A stretch of 64,000 nucleotides of DNA from Gigaspora margarita (lineage: Eukaryota; Glomeromycota; Glomeromycetes; Diversisporales; Gigasporaceae): the NCBI GenBank assembly GCA_009809945.1, contig WTPW01000297.1, positions 163,653 through 227,652 of the forward strand, given 5' to 3'. A program made the position numbers and the translations under genes. Below, one piece after another: positions 46,921-58,578 of this stretch (positions are counted from its first letter, which is position 1; each line of letters starts with the position of its first letter). Under the pieces are notes generated by a model that was not told the DNA's origin, did not search any database, and worked only from the letters and a program-made list of their open reading frames with translations.

Positions 46921-47828
46921 TTGAACTGGGAACCAGACATTTTCGAAAATTTTGTAGTGTAACCACCTCGCTTCCCTCAGCACCAGACAATAAAAATTTT
47001 TCAAATATTATATGTTTCTAAGTTAAAAAAAAAAAAAATTTTATTATTTAATGCTTGAAGTTGACACATAGAGTTGCACTTGAACCTACCAAAATTGATT
47101 GATAATAATTTCGGATAAGTATAACTTCAGAAAGTGTCATCTTTAAGCATCTATTAGCTCAAATCGATTAAATTTGTGACTCGGCTAAGTCGTTAAATTT
47201 TTGTTTAGCCGTTTAGCTACTGATTAGTAACTATAGGTTCTATCCAATTTATTAAATAAAGTTATCGATAATTAAATTTTCCTAGGGTTAAAAAATACAA
47301 GCATACTACTAGTGTTCCGCGAAAGATCCGGGTCCGGCTCGGTCCGGTCGACGGACCGGACCCACAGGTCCCATGAGTATACGGACCCGGACCCACATTT
47401 AGATCCGTACGGGTCCGGTCCATTGTTTTTTTTTTTAACATGCATTGAATATAAATGACCAGAACGAATAAAGATGGCATTACCAGGAATAGAGTGATGT
47501 TGATAATTTCGCGTAGTGTATGATTGGATAAATGCACATGGCGAAGCAAGGGTGTGAATTCATATAGGAACTTCGCATGTTATATCTTCACATCGATGTA
47601 GCGCTCCTGTATTTTGTGCCGCATAAAATTGTTAGTCTAACTTTTAAAGTGCGATACCTAATTCTGCAATTTTTTTCTCATGGTCGTCGCTTGTTGGATT
47701 TTCAGCCTCTTATATTATTTATAATTGCCGTGTTTCTTGGCATAAACAATGAATTATTTGAATATAGGAATTATATTTCTGAATGATGCTATATTAATTC
47801 TCTAAAAATTCGTTGGTCCTGTCCATAA

Positions 47829-48191
47829 GGCCACGCAAAGTTAATTTTTCGTTTTGCATAACCCACCGACCCAATTTTTCCAAAAAAAAATTGTTTTTTT
47901 AAATTCCTATTGTGCCAATTATTCCATTTTTGCCATTTAATTTTTTTCTCCGGTGTCACCCGATGATGACCTGAATTTTTCGTAATTACCCGATGGGCCC
48001 GAAAAAAAAAGACAAAATTTTCTGATTCCATGTTATGCAAAACGAAGAATTAACTTTGCGTGACCTTAGATGTGAACATGAATTAATTTAGGCCACTTAA
48101 AACTATTTTTTTTAAAAAAAAAAATCCGACCCGCTGACCGGAATTTTGAAACAGCAGGTTATGCAAAACGAAAAATTAACTTTGCGTGGCC
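47829..48191. mobile_element. PIF/Harbinger-like MITE (363 bp) with two right ends
   Basis: GGCCACGCAAAGTTAATTTT and its inverted copy pair over about 37 bases. TAA stands on both sides (47826-47828, 48192-48194), the 3-bp TWA target of Harbinger elements. A second inverted copy of the terminus ends at about 48,063 (GCGTGACC followed by TTA), so the element has an internal spare right end. Confidence 0.85.
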
Positions 48192-49094
48192 TAATAATAT
48201 AACAAATATTCGCGTTTTTAAGTTGTATTTTAACTATAAGACCGCCACCCCAAAACCCCTTACAGCATATACGAATTGACTATTAATTTTATGCCGATTG
48301 CAATTTTATTAATGGCATTAGCCAATTAATAGTTGACATAAGTTGAGAAATAACGCAGAGCATATATACATAAATATCATATCTGAAGATTAAATTAATT
48401 TAATGTTTTAATTGAATACGCGCTAAGTGGATTCGGAATCACCTTTAAGTTAGTTCGAAATTCTTTACCGATTTGAGTGAGTTTAAAATTTCGTTTCAAC
48501 ATAAGTGTATTTAGAATCAACTTATATTGATTCTAAATCTACCAAGATTCTACAACAATAATACCACTTGGAGACTAGCCTAATTGCTTACAAAATATCG
48601 TACCAGTAAAAGCAGGCAAATTTGTCTGCAAAACGGTTTAAGTTATAAGTACGGTATGTCCAATGCTTATAATTTCGCCTGCACTTTAGTGTTACCAAAG
48701 AAAACTACACTTCAGACTTTTAAGCTTATTAAAAATAAACTTGAAACCTAAAATAGTTTTTCTCTAGCAGTATTCATTTTTAAAAAATTATCGCACAACC
48801 ACAATTCTCTTGAAAAATTTTACGAATCCGGTGTTACGATCGGTTGGGAGAGCTTGAGGAAATTGTGCCGGTTTAGTTCGATTGTGAGCAAAAGTAATTA
48901 AGGCTAAATGGGTTAAATGATAAACTAACACACATAATTACGGGTTATAGGGTTTCTCTTTATTAATATAAATCAATACATCGAATTAAGACAATAATAC
49001 TAAATACTATCTACAATCGTTAACTACTGTTCACTACTGGTCCTCTCCTCTTGAGCAGAAACTAAACCCTTATATATGTTTGATTCGTATGGTG

Positions 49095-49190
49095 GCTTTA
49101 ATCCTTCGTTTGGAGATTTAATCAGTCGTTTGGGGATTCAATCAGTCGACCGGGGATTTAATCAGTCGATTGGGGATTCAATCAACCAAC
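49095..49190. repeat. Tandem ~22-bp repeat GGGGATTTAATCAGTCG
   Basis: About four to five copies of TTGGGGATTCAATCAGTCG with small changes, inside the 2,080-bp hAT element. Confidence 0.8.
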
Positions 49191-49664
49191 CGTGCCACAA
49201 TATGCCAAAATAAGAAATACATAACGGAAAAAGAATAATACTAACGAAAAATCAAAATTGAGCATAACACCGGACCGGACCAGAATCTTTGTTATAAAGG
49301 GACGGACCCCTAATTGAGACCCGGATTGGTTTCTGGACCGGATCCGGATCTTCAAAATACCCGCCCGGTCCGGTGCTTGCGGAACACTACATACTACTAT
49401 ATATTGCAAATTTATACATCATAAGAACAATTATTTGATAAATTATTGAATCAATAACGGTAAAAGATTTACGCTTATTCTAAATTTGTACGAACTTACC
49501 TAATAAGTAGCTGCGCGACGCAGTCGCGCTAAACCAGGAACGGATGATAAACCGTATAAACGGGGCATTGATTGAATAATGGCCAGGATTAAGTTTAATT
49601 TGATCAAATTTTGAAATTTACGGAAAATCTAATTTAGAAATGTTGAATAACTCCGATATTAGGT

Positions 49665-49802
49665 CACATGATGAATTTTGTGATGCTATACCGAAGTGAT
49701 ATACTGGCCGAAAATTATCTTATCAAAAACTACATTTTCGCAATTCAGGTTTCATTATAATTACCGAAATTTACCGATGATCATCATAAAATTCATCACG
49801 TG
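49665..49802. mobile_element. Short MITE with CACRTGATGAATTTTRTGATG ends
   Basis: CACATGATGAATTTTGTGAT and inward right CACGTGATGAATTTTATGAT pair over 21 bases, 138 bases apart. Target duplication unclear. Confidence 0.65.
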
Positions 49803-50142
49803 CAACACTAATTTTCGCTAATGATCAATGTTACTGCTAACCAATCAATTAATCTCGTGATGTCGATTGTTAGTGAACTTTTAGGTGGCTGCTCTGGCAA
49901 GCTCAAAGATATCAAGATATTAGAATTTTCCTCAATCACCATTCGTATCTATCTATGGTAAATATCGATACATTATGATGCTCCTTTTTGACATGTAATG
50001 CGTTTCATAACATATAGTTAGTGCCATTCCGAAAGACAATAATCAAAAAAGACATTTTTTTATAGTGATCGTCATGCACTTTAATCGAGACAAAAACCTG
50101 TTAAAGCGATGTTTGGCTGAACAATTCTCATACAATAGATAA

Positions 50143-50234
50143 ATATGAGTGCTGCCAAGGTAAATCATTATCATCGCCCTTAATTCTTATAGGGTTAGAT
50201 ATCACTGCGGTGGGTTTTTTAGCAGCACTCATAT
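50143..50234. mobile_element. 92-bp hairpin MITE with ATATGAGTGCTGC ends
   Basis: ATATGAGTGCTGCCAAGGTA and inward right ATATGAGTGCTGCTAAAAAA. One end of the same family (GGTAGCACTCATATAAT) lies alone at about 34,724. Confidence 0.7.
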
Positions 50235-50654
50235 AGTACTATGTGATGCATATCGTGATATTTAAGTCAGAAACTCACGTCTTTACTGCGTTTAATGCAT
50301 TGTCCAATTAGATATGATATTTTGCCTTATAACCATACACTTTGTTATATTACATACGTATCACCCCGTTCCTGGTATTGGAAAATGTCGGATGGTGATT
50401 TTCCTAGCAAAGATCCCATATCGCAAGTCCCTAATTCATGATCACGTTCTTTATGAATTTTATTATTTTTATCAGTAAAAAAAAAAAGAATTATTAGATT
50501 AAATATTTTAAGAGTAATGTTAGAATCATATTTTGTTTGCTTTATGTTTAAAATAAAGGCATTATTTGTATAGTTTATAACTACTATTTGCAAATGCAAA
50601 TATTTGTTCACCTTCCATATTTTTAGTATTACAAAGAATGAATTTCATAAAATT

Positions 50655-50805
50655 TAAGGATTGGAACCGTTTGATCGCATAAAATTGTTTCGTAGTTATG
50701 GTCTGAATGATGTGGGCCAAAATTATCATATACCGCTGAATTAAATGGTTAATACGGTTAAATGGTTTAATAATTAGAAAATTTTTAGGCGGTTTCAATC
50801 TCTAA
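50655..50805. mobile_element. Small MITE related to 15,688-15,850
   Basis: AAGGATTGGAACCGTTTGAT at the left and TTAGAGATTGAAACCGCCTA inwards from the right. The rest of 49,400-51,070 is AT-rich and without a recognisable gene. Confidence 0.6.
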
Positions 50806-51077
50806 CGTAATAATAATTTTTAGATTTTACAAAGCAAAAATTAAATAATCTTTCAGTTACAATTTAGCATAGTACAAGAGTAATTGTCACATTAAAACTA
50901 TATAATCTGTATAATGCTGTAATGTAGCGTTATAATCTAGTAGCAGATTTAAATAAACCTTGAGAAAATCAAATTTCATAATTCTCAAATAATAATATCA
51001 TAAAATTTTTTATTATTTGAAATAATGTGAATATATGGAATATAAAAATTCAGAAAAAACACTAGGGATCAAAGACT

Positions 51078-52815
51078 ACTAATGAATTGATAGGATCATC
51101 ATCGAGCTCTTTTATATATTGATAACCTAATTTTAAAAGATGAGGAATACTTTCATGATCATCTAATTTATAGGTTCCTCAAAAAAAACTTGCCATTGTC
51201 GATAGTGATTTTGTAATTGATTATACATCTCATGATCCGTGTTATTTTCTTGTACAGATAACATTAATCTAGGAAGTTTTGTTCCCAGAAAAGTAGGTTT
51301 CTAGATTGATCAGAACTTGAAAGATCTGGTAAATAACGTCCTGTACCTAGTGAAAGCACAGAAATCTTTCCCTTCGGCACATTATATCGAATAGCTTCAT
51401 TATAAACAGATGCTGGGTTATTAGAAGTATTCCTCCATCTATGAAAGCTTTTTGCTGATTTTCATTAAATAGGTGAGAAATGGGTCTATGTGTACGATGT
51501 TCTATCTCTCTAAGCCATAAAGCAGGCAATACCCCACGTATTCCTTCACCATCAATTGATAAAATATTATAGACAGGACACTCATTACTATGAGAATTTT
51601 TCAAATAATCTGTTTTATATATTTAGCTCCTTTTTATAACGGTGCAACTACTGTATATTATTTATATTTAATTTTTTTTATGAATTCTCTATGCTTATCA
51701 GCTGAATTACAGGATCTAAGTATAGTGCTTCAGAATTGCATATCATAGCACCTTTATACTTTCTTTGTTCAAAGTAAACTACGCTACGTAAATGTCAGTA
51801 TTTTGATAAAGAATTTAATGCTGGACATGTATCAGAAAGTTTAATGACTTGAGTATATTTGGATAATTTTAGCAGACACCTTGCATACCCAAGTGTATAA
51901 ATCAGATTATCAGATTTTATTTTACGTGCAATATCATAGTTTTCTTGTGCAGATTGCCAATAGCATAAATTGTTTAACTTGTTAATTTTAACTCTTTTTC
52001 AGCCAAATGTTCAAAGTATACATACTGTGTTATAATATTTATCTTTATTGAAAGACTGTTGATTATTCAAGTAATTTATAGATTTATCGACCAATTCTGA
52101 AGTTGATTTCGTCTCAACGGAATATGCACACTATCAGATAGACACTCACAACTAATTATCCATAAGAAGTCCTCTAAGACTTCTAAACGTAATTTTAGCT
52201 TTGTTAACATATTGATAATGAGATTTTCGAACTTCTTACGCATTTTTTCCAGTCTTGAAAAAAAGGCATTTCCAAAAAGTCTTGTAGGTATCTTGGAACC
52301 AATCTTGTGCTCTCTTTCGATAACATAGAATCTATAAACTCATAGCTCCCTTTACTGATTTTTCGCAATTCACTGGTGCATTTATCTAGCCTTTTTGCCT
52401 CCTTCACAAGTTCATCTTTTGCGTCTGCTTTTAAAACTGCATGTGTGACACCCTTAAGTTTTATCTTTTCATTAACTAAAACTCCCCCAAGCACAACAAG
52501 TAAATATGCAATCCCTTCCACCCTGAAACTATGCATTTTATGCGTATCTATTATATTATATATATTTATAATGCCAATTTCATCGCGGTAATTTAAGAGG
52601 CGCTTGATATACTTGACACCATATTCCTCAGAAAGCAGGTTGATGAACTCTTGATATTTGTCATTATCATATGCGTTTAACGCTTTGTCCATGATTTTAT
52701 TGAGATTCTCTCGAATTACTAGTTCTTCATTCATTGTACACCTTTTAGCCATATTGATAAAAAATTTTGAATGCCTTCTTATATGCAAAATCGCTGTATT
52801 GAAGTTTGATAACAA
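51078..52815 (-). pseudogene. TPR and patatin-like phospholipase gene, decayed
   Basis: From the 5' side (52,815 downwards), a 203-codon frame of helices starts at MAKRCTMNEE. It holds IINIYNIIDTHKMHSFRVEG and continues after a one-base shift near 52,245 as KFENLIINMLTKLKLRLEVL. A TPR block follows at about 51,990-51,660 (NYDIARKIKSDNLIYTLGYA, RCLLKLSKYTQVIKLSDTC, VVYFEQRKYKGAMICNSEAL), with a stop where relatives have Trp. The patatin domain begins at 51,604 with YNILSIDGEGIRGVLPALWL, the oxyanion-loop motif with Glu in place of one Gly. The frame then jumps to QQKAFIDGG, so the GTSTGG nucleophile block of about 90-100 residues is missing. After another shift NNPASVYNEAIRYNVPKGKI, SVLSLGTG and, at the end, ESIPHLLKL, GYQYIKELDDDP and SLVVFDP complete the family pattern to about 51,078. 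Patatin enzymes release fatty acids from lipids, and with TPR or STAND partners they act in fungal recognition systems. Without the nucleophile and with several breaks this copy is dead. Confidence 0.8.
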
Positions 52816-52917
52816 ACTATGCTACTTTTTGCCTTAACACATAATTTAGTAGACAATTTTTAATGATCGTATACCGGATCTCTCCAATGAAAAAGATTTC
52901 ATGATCGATTGTTCTTA

Positions 52918-54256
52918 TTAAAGCACCGAATTATTAAAGTCACACTCTAGTTTAATATCAGCATTCGATTTGAAAGACACACCCTCATTCTTTTCTCTTC
53001 CTTTATTTTCGGCATTAACTTTATTAATTATTTTTTTGGCTTCACATAATTCTTGCTGCGTAACATTATTTAAATTCCAAATTAGTAAATGCATTGCCGC
53101 TAGAGCATATAATGGGCATCCAGAAATTTGTTTGTGAAATATAAACATAAAACCATATATCCTCTTAATTTTACTTGTCTTTTTTTAGCATTTTGGCTTT
53201 ATCTGCAATTGTGCACGCTGATCAATATTGATGGTAAGCCAATTCTCCTATGAGCATAAATAATTCAGGAAGAAACTCCTTTATATTTATCTTTCTTTAA
53301 TATTTTTAGTTTGTTCCATTGTCTTTCTGATGTGTTATGATAGTCAATAGTAATGATCCAAAGTTCGTTTCCACGTTTTTCATGGTCCTCTAGTCCTAAA
53401 GCTTTTTGTAACTTATTAAATAAAAGTACTTTGAATTCTAAATGGCTCATCGCCTTGACATTATATATTTCTTGAAACACAAAAGGACATTTTGGAATTC
53501 TGGTTCTATTTTGGTGAAAACATGAGCTAAAAACTCTAGCACATTTATTAATTTCTACTTCTGTATTTATAAAATTTTCAAATAAATTTCAATTTTATTT
53601 GAATAATACAATAAGAATGAAATAAATTCTTTTCTTTTTGAATACACTGTTGCATGTGCAAGTAATTTTAAACATCTCAAATGATCTATCAACTTTGTGC
53701 TAACGATTTTAATCTTTGAAGACTTATTAAGTTCTTCGTTATTGCAATTAATTTTTAGAATGATTGGCTTTGCATTGATTAAACAATTTGCTAACTTATG
53801 CATATACATCTCGCAATTTATTGCTTCTAGATAACCTTCGAAAGTCTTGGTTACCCTGCTAAGTTTTTCAAAAAGCTGTTGCATATCACTAATTTCAACC
53901 AACTCATTTTCTAAAATTTGGCAGATCTGTTTTAATTCTGATGCAACAATATCAATATACAACATGTATTGTGTTTCCTCGGTAAAAGTAGTAGTAAGTC
54001 TTTTGTATCTTCTCGCTAATCTTTCTTGTCTATTGCAATTTTCCATAACACTAATCGCTTTTAAGTAATTACAATAAGTTGTATGATATTTGTAACTATA
54101 TAATACACGTTGATTTTCATCTCCTATTTCTCTAATTAAGAATTTTACTTCTCTAAATTTTTGTTCAACTTCGAAACGATTTTAAATGTTATCTTCTAGT
54201 TGAATTTTAATTAGAACATCTATATTTGAAAAGTAAATATCGATTTGAGAACCCAT
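52918..54256 (-). pseudogene. Alpha-helical gene of unknown function, decayed, upstream of the patatin gene
   Basis: A frame from the ATG at 54,256 reads MGSQIDIYFSNIDVLIKIQL, meets TAA at 54,182-54,184, and continues in the same phase through FEVEQKFREVKFLIREIGDE and the 159-codon block 54,046-53,567 (MENCNRQERLARRYKRLTTT...). After a shift near 53,570 it goes on as NFINTEVEINKCARVFSSCF, MSHLEFKVLLFNKLQKALGL and ERQWNKLKILKKDKYKGVSS. More breaks follow, then CPLYALAAMHLLIWNLNNVT to about 52,918. The segments stay in order and on one strand, so they come from one gene. I do not recognise the family; the character is charged and helical, as in N-terminal effector or coiled domains of recognition proteins. 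It may be the 5' part of the TPR-patatin gene: only about 100 bases separate them. Confidence 0.6.
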
Positions 54257-55350
54257 TTTATTTTATATTTACGGTTATAAAAATTATTGTATTTAGCAAT
54301 AAATTTTAAGGACAGAAGACTGAATAGAAGTACTTTGAGCTTTAAATTAATTTGTTCGTTGACCTATTCCATCAGTCTTCATAATCATTATTGTAAGTTT
54401 TACATTTTAATTGAGTTATATTTACGCAGACGGACTTGAAAGTATGCGATTGAAGTACACTGCAAAACCATATTCTTTATTGTGTACTGTACTTCTCAAT
54501 TTATAAGTTCTACTTTAAAATTTCTACAAGCACTTCCAAGTTAGTATACTTATATAGGTTAATACAATGCAATTGCAATATGAAACTGTAAAAATTAGTA
54601 ATGTCAGATAGATTAATTCAATTGTATCTAAATATGGAATAAACGTTGAATATATATTTTTTCAAATATGTGTATGATAATATTTGGTACACGTATATAC
54701 TAGATTATACTAACTTTTTTATCAAGAATTGAATAGCTGTTAATTTTTTATAATTCGTAATAACTTCGTGCAGGAGATTTATATCCAAAATTTTCTTGCA
54801 ATTTTAAGAAAGCTATTATTATTATAATTATTATTATTATTATTATTGCTATTTCAATTCTGCAATTGCTATTTACTATCGCTGTTGCTAATAAAACTTT
54901 GAAAAACAAATGTTAATATCATCGTATATTGTTACTAATCACTGTAAAAGTTCACTACATATTTAAACTGTAAATTCCATGTGCATGTTGCGATTAGAGT
55001 TCAAAATGGGCCGCCCCGATAGGTCTAAAGTCATAGGCCGACATTCATTTGATTGGAACATAAATCAATTGCCCGGGTAATGCCCGGATAACTTATTTAT
55101 ACAGTTTAAAGTACTTTTTGAGAATGTAACGTTTCACTAATAAAAATCACGATAAAGACCATCTCTAGCTTCGAAAGAACATTTTGTATTTATTTTCAAA
55201 AAATAAACAAAAAATAATCAACATCCCGAGAACTTCACATAGAAGCTAATTTTCGCATTAATTACATATTAGCCATACATAAAGCTTAAATGCTGAAAAT
55301 AGTCAAATATAGGCAGGGCCATCGATGCACACACATCAATCTAATTAAAA
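54257..55350. other. Intergenic AT-rich stretch with an (ATT)n microsatellite
   Basis: A run of ATT trinucleotides lies at about 54,814-54,848. Nothing else was recognised. Confidence 0.55.
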
Positions 55351-55352
55351 CA

Positions 55353-55676
55353 AAGGGTAACATTTATTGAAATAAATAATTAACTAAATAGAATACTATT
55401 TTGTTTAAAATTGAACCTCAAGACTGGCTCTACACTGAAATAAAGCTATTTTTTTTTAATATTTTTATAAAGATATTTAGAACGCTGATGATTAGTGTTC
55501 TTAGTTTCGATTATTAATATATAATATATATATATATTTTTTTTTACTTTTTTTTTAAAAACAAAAAATTAAAAAAAAGCTTTATTTTAGTGTAAAGCTA
55601 GCTTAGTGCCTCAATTTAAAAAAAAAGAAATAGCATATTATTTGATTATTTATTTATTTCAATAAATGTAATTTTA
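55353..55676. mobile_element. Long foldback MITE (about 324 bp)
   Basis: GGTAACATTTATTGAAATAA pairs with its mirror at the right end. The arms go on through AAATTGA..CTC and TTTACACTRAAATAAAGCT. Arms of about 110 bases, very T/A-rich centre. Confidence 0.75.
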
Positions 55677-55841
55677 TTTTATACGTTATTAATTCATACA
55701 CATATATGCAAAGCTAGCCAATCAAATTCCATAAAATTTACATTAACATCATTTTATAAGATTAGAAATACAAAAAATATATTATATATTGGTAATCTTA
55801 TTAACGATGATACATAATTATGATCCATTTTAAAGTAAATA

Positions 55842-56248
55842 TGGTGCTGGAAGCCTATACTCAACGGTTACATGGAGTATTTTAGTAGTGTTTCAATTGT
55901 TTAAATGGCTATAACTTTTTATCTAAGAGGTTTAAAAAAATCCGACCGGTAACTTTGTAGAGCTCTACATGTGTGCCAAATATCTTTTCAAAATCTCATC
56001 ACTGTAAAGAGTTGATGCGTTTTGAAAACTGAAATTTTATATGTAAATTTACAATTTAAATATAAAATTTCAATTTTCAAAACGCATCAACTCTTTACAG
56101 TGATAAGATTTTGAAAAGATATTTGGCTCTACAAAGTTACCGGTCAAATTTTTTTAAAGCCTCTTAGATAAAAAGTTATAGCCATTTAAACGATTGAAAC
56201 ACTACTAAAATCCTCCGTGTAACCGTTGAATATAGGCTTCCAGCACCA
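55842..56248. mobile_element. 407-bp near-perfect palindromic MITE with TA duplication
   Basis: TGGTGCTGGAAGCCTATACT and inward right TGGTGCTGGAAGCCTATATT pair almost to the centre (about 56,045; arms share GGCTATAACTTTTTATCTAA and CGCATCAACTCTTTACAGTG). TA lies outside both ends (55840-55841, 56249-56250). The palindrome differs from the others in the window in sequence but not in form. Confidence 0.92.
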
Positions 56249-56295
56249 TATAATAACTTAGCAGCAATTATAATTTATGTGATACATGATTCATT

Positions 56296-56412
56296 ATAGT
56301 TATTGTATGGGTTGTGAATAACCCAGTTACACACGGGTTCATATTCCGTGCCGGATTTAATTATGAACCCGTGTGTGTAACGTGTTATTCCACATACCCA
56401 TATAATAACTAT
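56296..56412. mobile_element. 117-bp hairpin MITE
   Basis: ATAGTTATTGTATGGGTTGT at the left, mirrored at the right, with the inner stem GTTACACACGGGTTCATA. The loop is only about 18 bases. Confidence 0.82.
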
Positions 56413-56561
56413 CTTATTGCACTGTCTGACGTAACAATCCCGTGCCAATGAGTAAATGAAAAAAAGCACAGGTTGTCACATAAGACCCGTGCAATAAATA
56501 TGTTTTACATATTATTAATTGCCCCACATTTTAACGTTAAGTAAAATTATTGTTCAGAGTA

Positions 56562-56641
56562 GTTTGGAGCCAGGTTTATTTTCATATGCTAAAACCGATT
56601 AAACCCGGTTTAACATATGAAAAATAAAACCGGTTCCAAAC
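56562..56641. mobile_element. 80-bp hairpin
   Basis: GTTTGGAGCCAGGTTTATTT and inward right GTTTGGAACCGGTTTTATTT, then CATATG...CATATG. The loop is again self-complementary around TTAAACCCGGTTTAA. An ambiguous base follows at about 56,652. Confidence 0.75.
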
Positions 56642-56654
56642 GCATGTTCGGNAC

Positions 56655-57690
56655 GAAAAGCTCCGATGTCCGCACACGTGATGATAATCATTTGAAATTC
56701 TAGAACTTTCTTCAATTATATATAAACAGCATTATCGTTATTTTTATCATAAATTAGCATGTGGGAATTTAATAATAAAATAAATTAAGCCATTTTTACA
56801 AAATTTATTCTATAAGAACTTGTTACACATCTTGCTAAAAAAGTTTAGTAAAATAGAGTTACTCCGGTTATAACTTATAAAGAAAAAAATTGTCATTACA
56901 CTAATTATACCGACTTTTTATGAACAAAAAATGTTTATATCCAGATATCACTATAATGCATATACATAACTCATCAAATTATGTATGATTACAATATTAC
57001 CGATAATTTTTACAGATATGGATAGTCTTAATAATTTTCATTCCATTCAGCATATCACAAAATTCGATTTTGTCACATCTGATGATCAAACATGATAATT
57101 AACCAATCAGATCAATGACAGTGACGTTTATTTGATATGTTAAACGTAATCACTATCCAATCAAATCAATAAAAAAATTCAATATATGAATAAATGATTA
57201 TCTGTTATATGATTATTACCAAATATCATATCAAATTCTTTACATATTATTAGCGAAGATTTACTTTTATTATATACTTTAAAAACAGTAAATTTATCTA
57301 TATCACCATTTTTACTAGAATCGCCTTACAATGTTTAGTCTATATTAATTAAGCAATACCATACACGCTTTGATCTTAATCATCTATGTCTATTTGCTTG
57401 ATGATTAATTTCTATAAATTAACATAAAAGATATAAAATAATTTGTTACAATATTATAAAGTTCTTCAAAATCAAGACTTACCTAGAACGGTTGCTATCT
57501 TTTTTTTGTCGACTGATTTTGATATATACCTAGTAGAATAAATGCTTCAAAAATTAGTAAAATTCAACATTATTACGAATAAAAAGAATTAAATTTTTTT
57601 TTTTTAGTAAGGCACTGTTATATTTTCAAAAAGTACTTAAAAGCGTGTAAATAAGTTAGCTAGACAATTAATTAAGCAAACTAGTCAAAT
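56655..57690. other. AT-rich stretch, no feature seen
   Basis: No open frame of note and no clear inverted repeat. Weak partial self-complementarity near 57,090-57,170 is not strong enough to call. Confidence 0.5.
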
Positions 57691-57699
57691 CGTCTAACA

Positions 57700-58140
57700 A
57701 TAAGTCACTAGTAAAAGGTAAGCTTATTTTAGAACCAGGATCATTAAAGCTAAGATCTTGTTGAATGTAAAGTGAAATTTTCATACATAATATTGAACTG
57801 ATTATGTACTTTTTACGATCTTAGCCACAAACTACATATTTTTTTTACATGAAGAACCCTTCGGTATTGTCATTAGTAAAAGTTACATCTATTTTGGATC
57901 TTGAAAAACTATTTTAGGATCTTTGAAGCTAAGGTCTTGTTGAATGTAATCACGAAAAGTTTCATTTAACAATATTGAAACTATTACATGTCTTTACGAA
58001 CTTTGTCGCGTATTGTATAAAGTCTCTACGCGGCAAAACCTTCGGCATTGCTACTAGTAAAAGTCACGCCTATTTTAAGGTCTTGAAAAACCATTTTAGG
58101 ATCTTTGAAATTAAGGTTTTGTAGAATGTAAATATAAATT
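57700..58140 (+). repeat. ~181-bp tandem repeat, about 2.4 units
   Basis: TTTTAGGATCTTTGAAGCTA followed by GTCTTGTTGAATGTAA occurs near 57,728, 57,908 and 58,091. The second shared word is CTTCGG(T/C)ATTG..AGTAAAAGT. Copies are clearly diverged. Confidence 0.8.
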
Positions 58141-58533
58141 TCAAACTATAGTATATTTAGAAAAAAAGGTACAGGTTATTTTTACGAAGCCCTATATTTT
58201 ACTATTGTGTTCAATAAATCAACCAATCAACGTTAGTTTTGCAATAATCACATTTTTTGTGATCGGAGTCAAATTCGCCCATTTAATATTTTTTATTGGA
58301 TGCATGTGACCCAAAAATAACAAATTCGGAAATTATCGTTATGTAACTTTTTTTTTAATTCTAAATTTAGGATAATTAAAATAAACATAACACCGATCTG
58401 CAGGATACAGGTATTCATATAGTGAAATAGCCAATTATAAAAATTCTGTGTTTCGAAAAAAGAGTTTTTTTCGCCGTTACTGGGATTTTCTCGTTGAAAC
58501 TTGTCGGAAATGAAACTTTTCGTTTAAACATTA

Positions 58534-58546
58534 ATATATATAAAAG
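58534..58546 (+). promoter_or_regulatory. TATA box of the zinc-finger gene
   Basis: TATATATAAAAG stands about 33-45 bases before the ATG at 58579, separated from it by T and A runs. Confidence 0.5.
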
Positions 58547-58578
58547 AATTTTTTTTTTTTAAAAAAAAAAAAATCAAC

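Larger units (their letters stand above)
47310..49389. mobile_element. Non-autonomous hAT element (2,080 bp)
   Basis: TAGTGTTCCGC stands at the left and, read inwards, at the right. CATACTAC is duplicated exactly (47302-47309, 49390-49397). GC-rich subterminal repeats of GGTCCGGNCC type fill about 100 bases inside both ends (47,326-47,420 and 49,265-49,375), unlike the AT-rich centre. No transposase. It contains the MITE at 47,829 and a tandem repeat at 49,095. A TGTTACGATC word at about 48,833 and a CA-ending CCGTGCCACA at 49,190 could bound an old solo LTR, but without target duplication. Confidence 0.9.

Noticed and set aside
48833-49197. Solo LTR with TGTTAC start and CA end inside the 2,080-bp hAT element
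   Set aside because: No target duplication and no partner copy in the window, so not called separately.
52376-52591. 71-codon plus-strand frame
   Set aside because: Antisense to the 203-codon part of the TPR-patatin gene.
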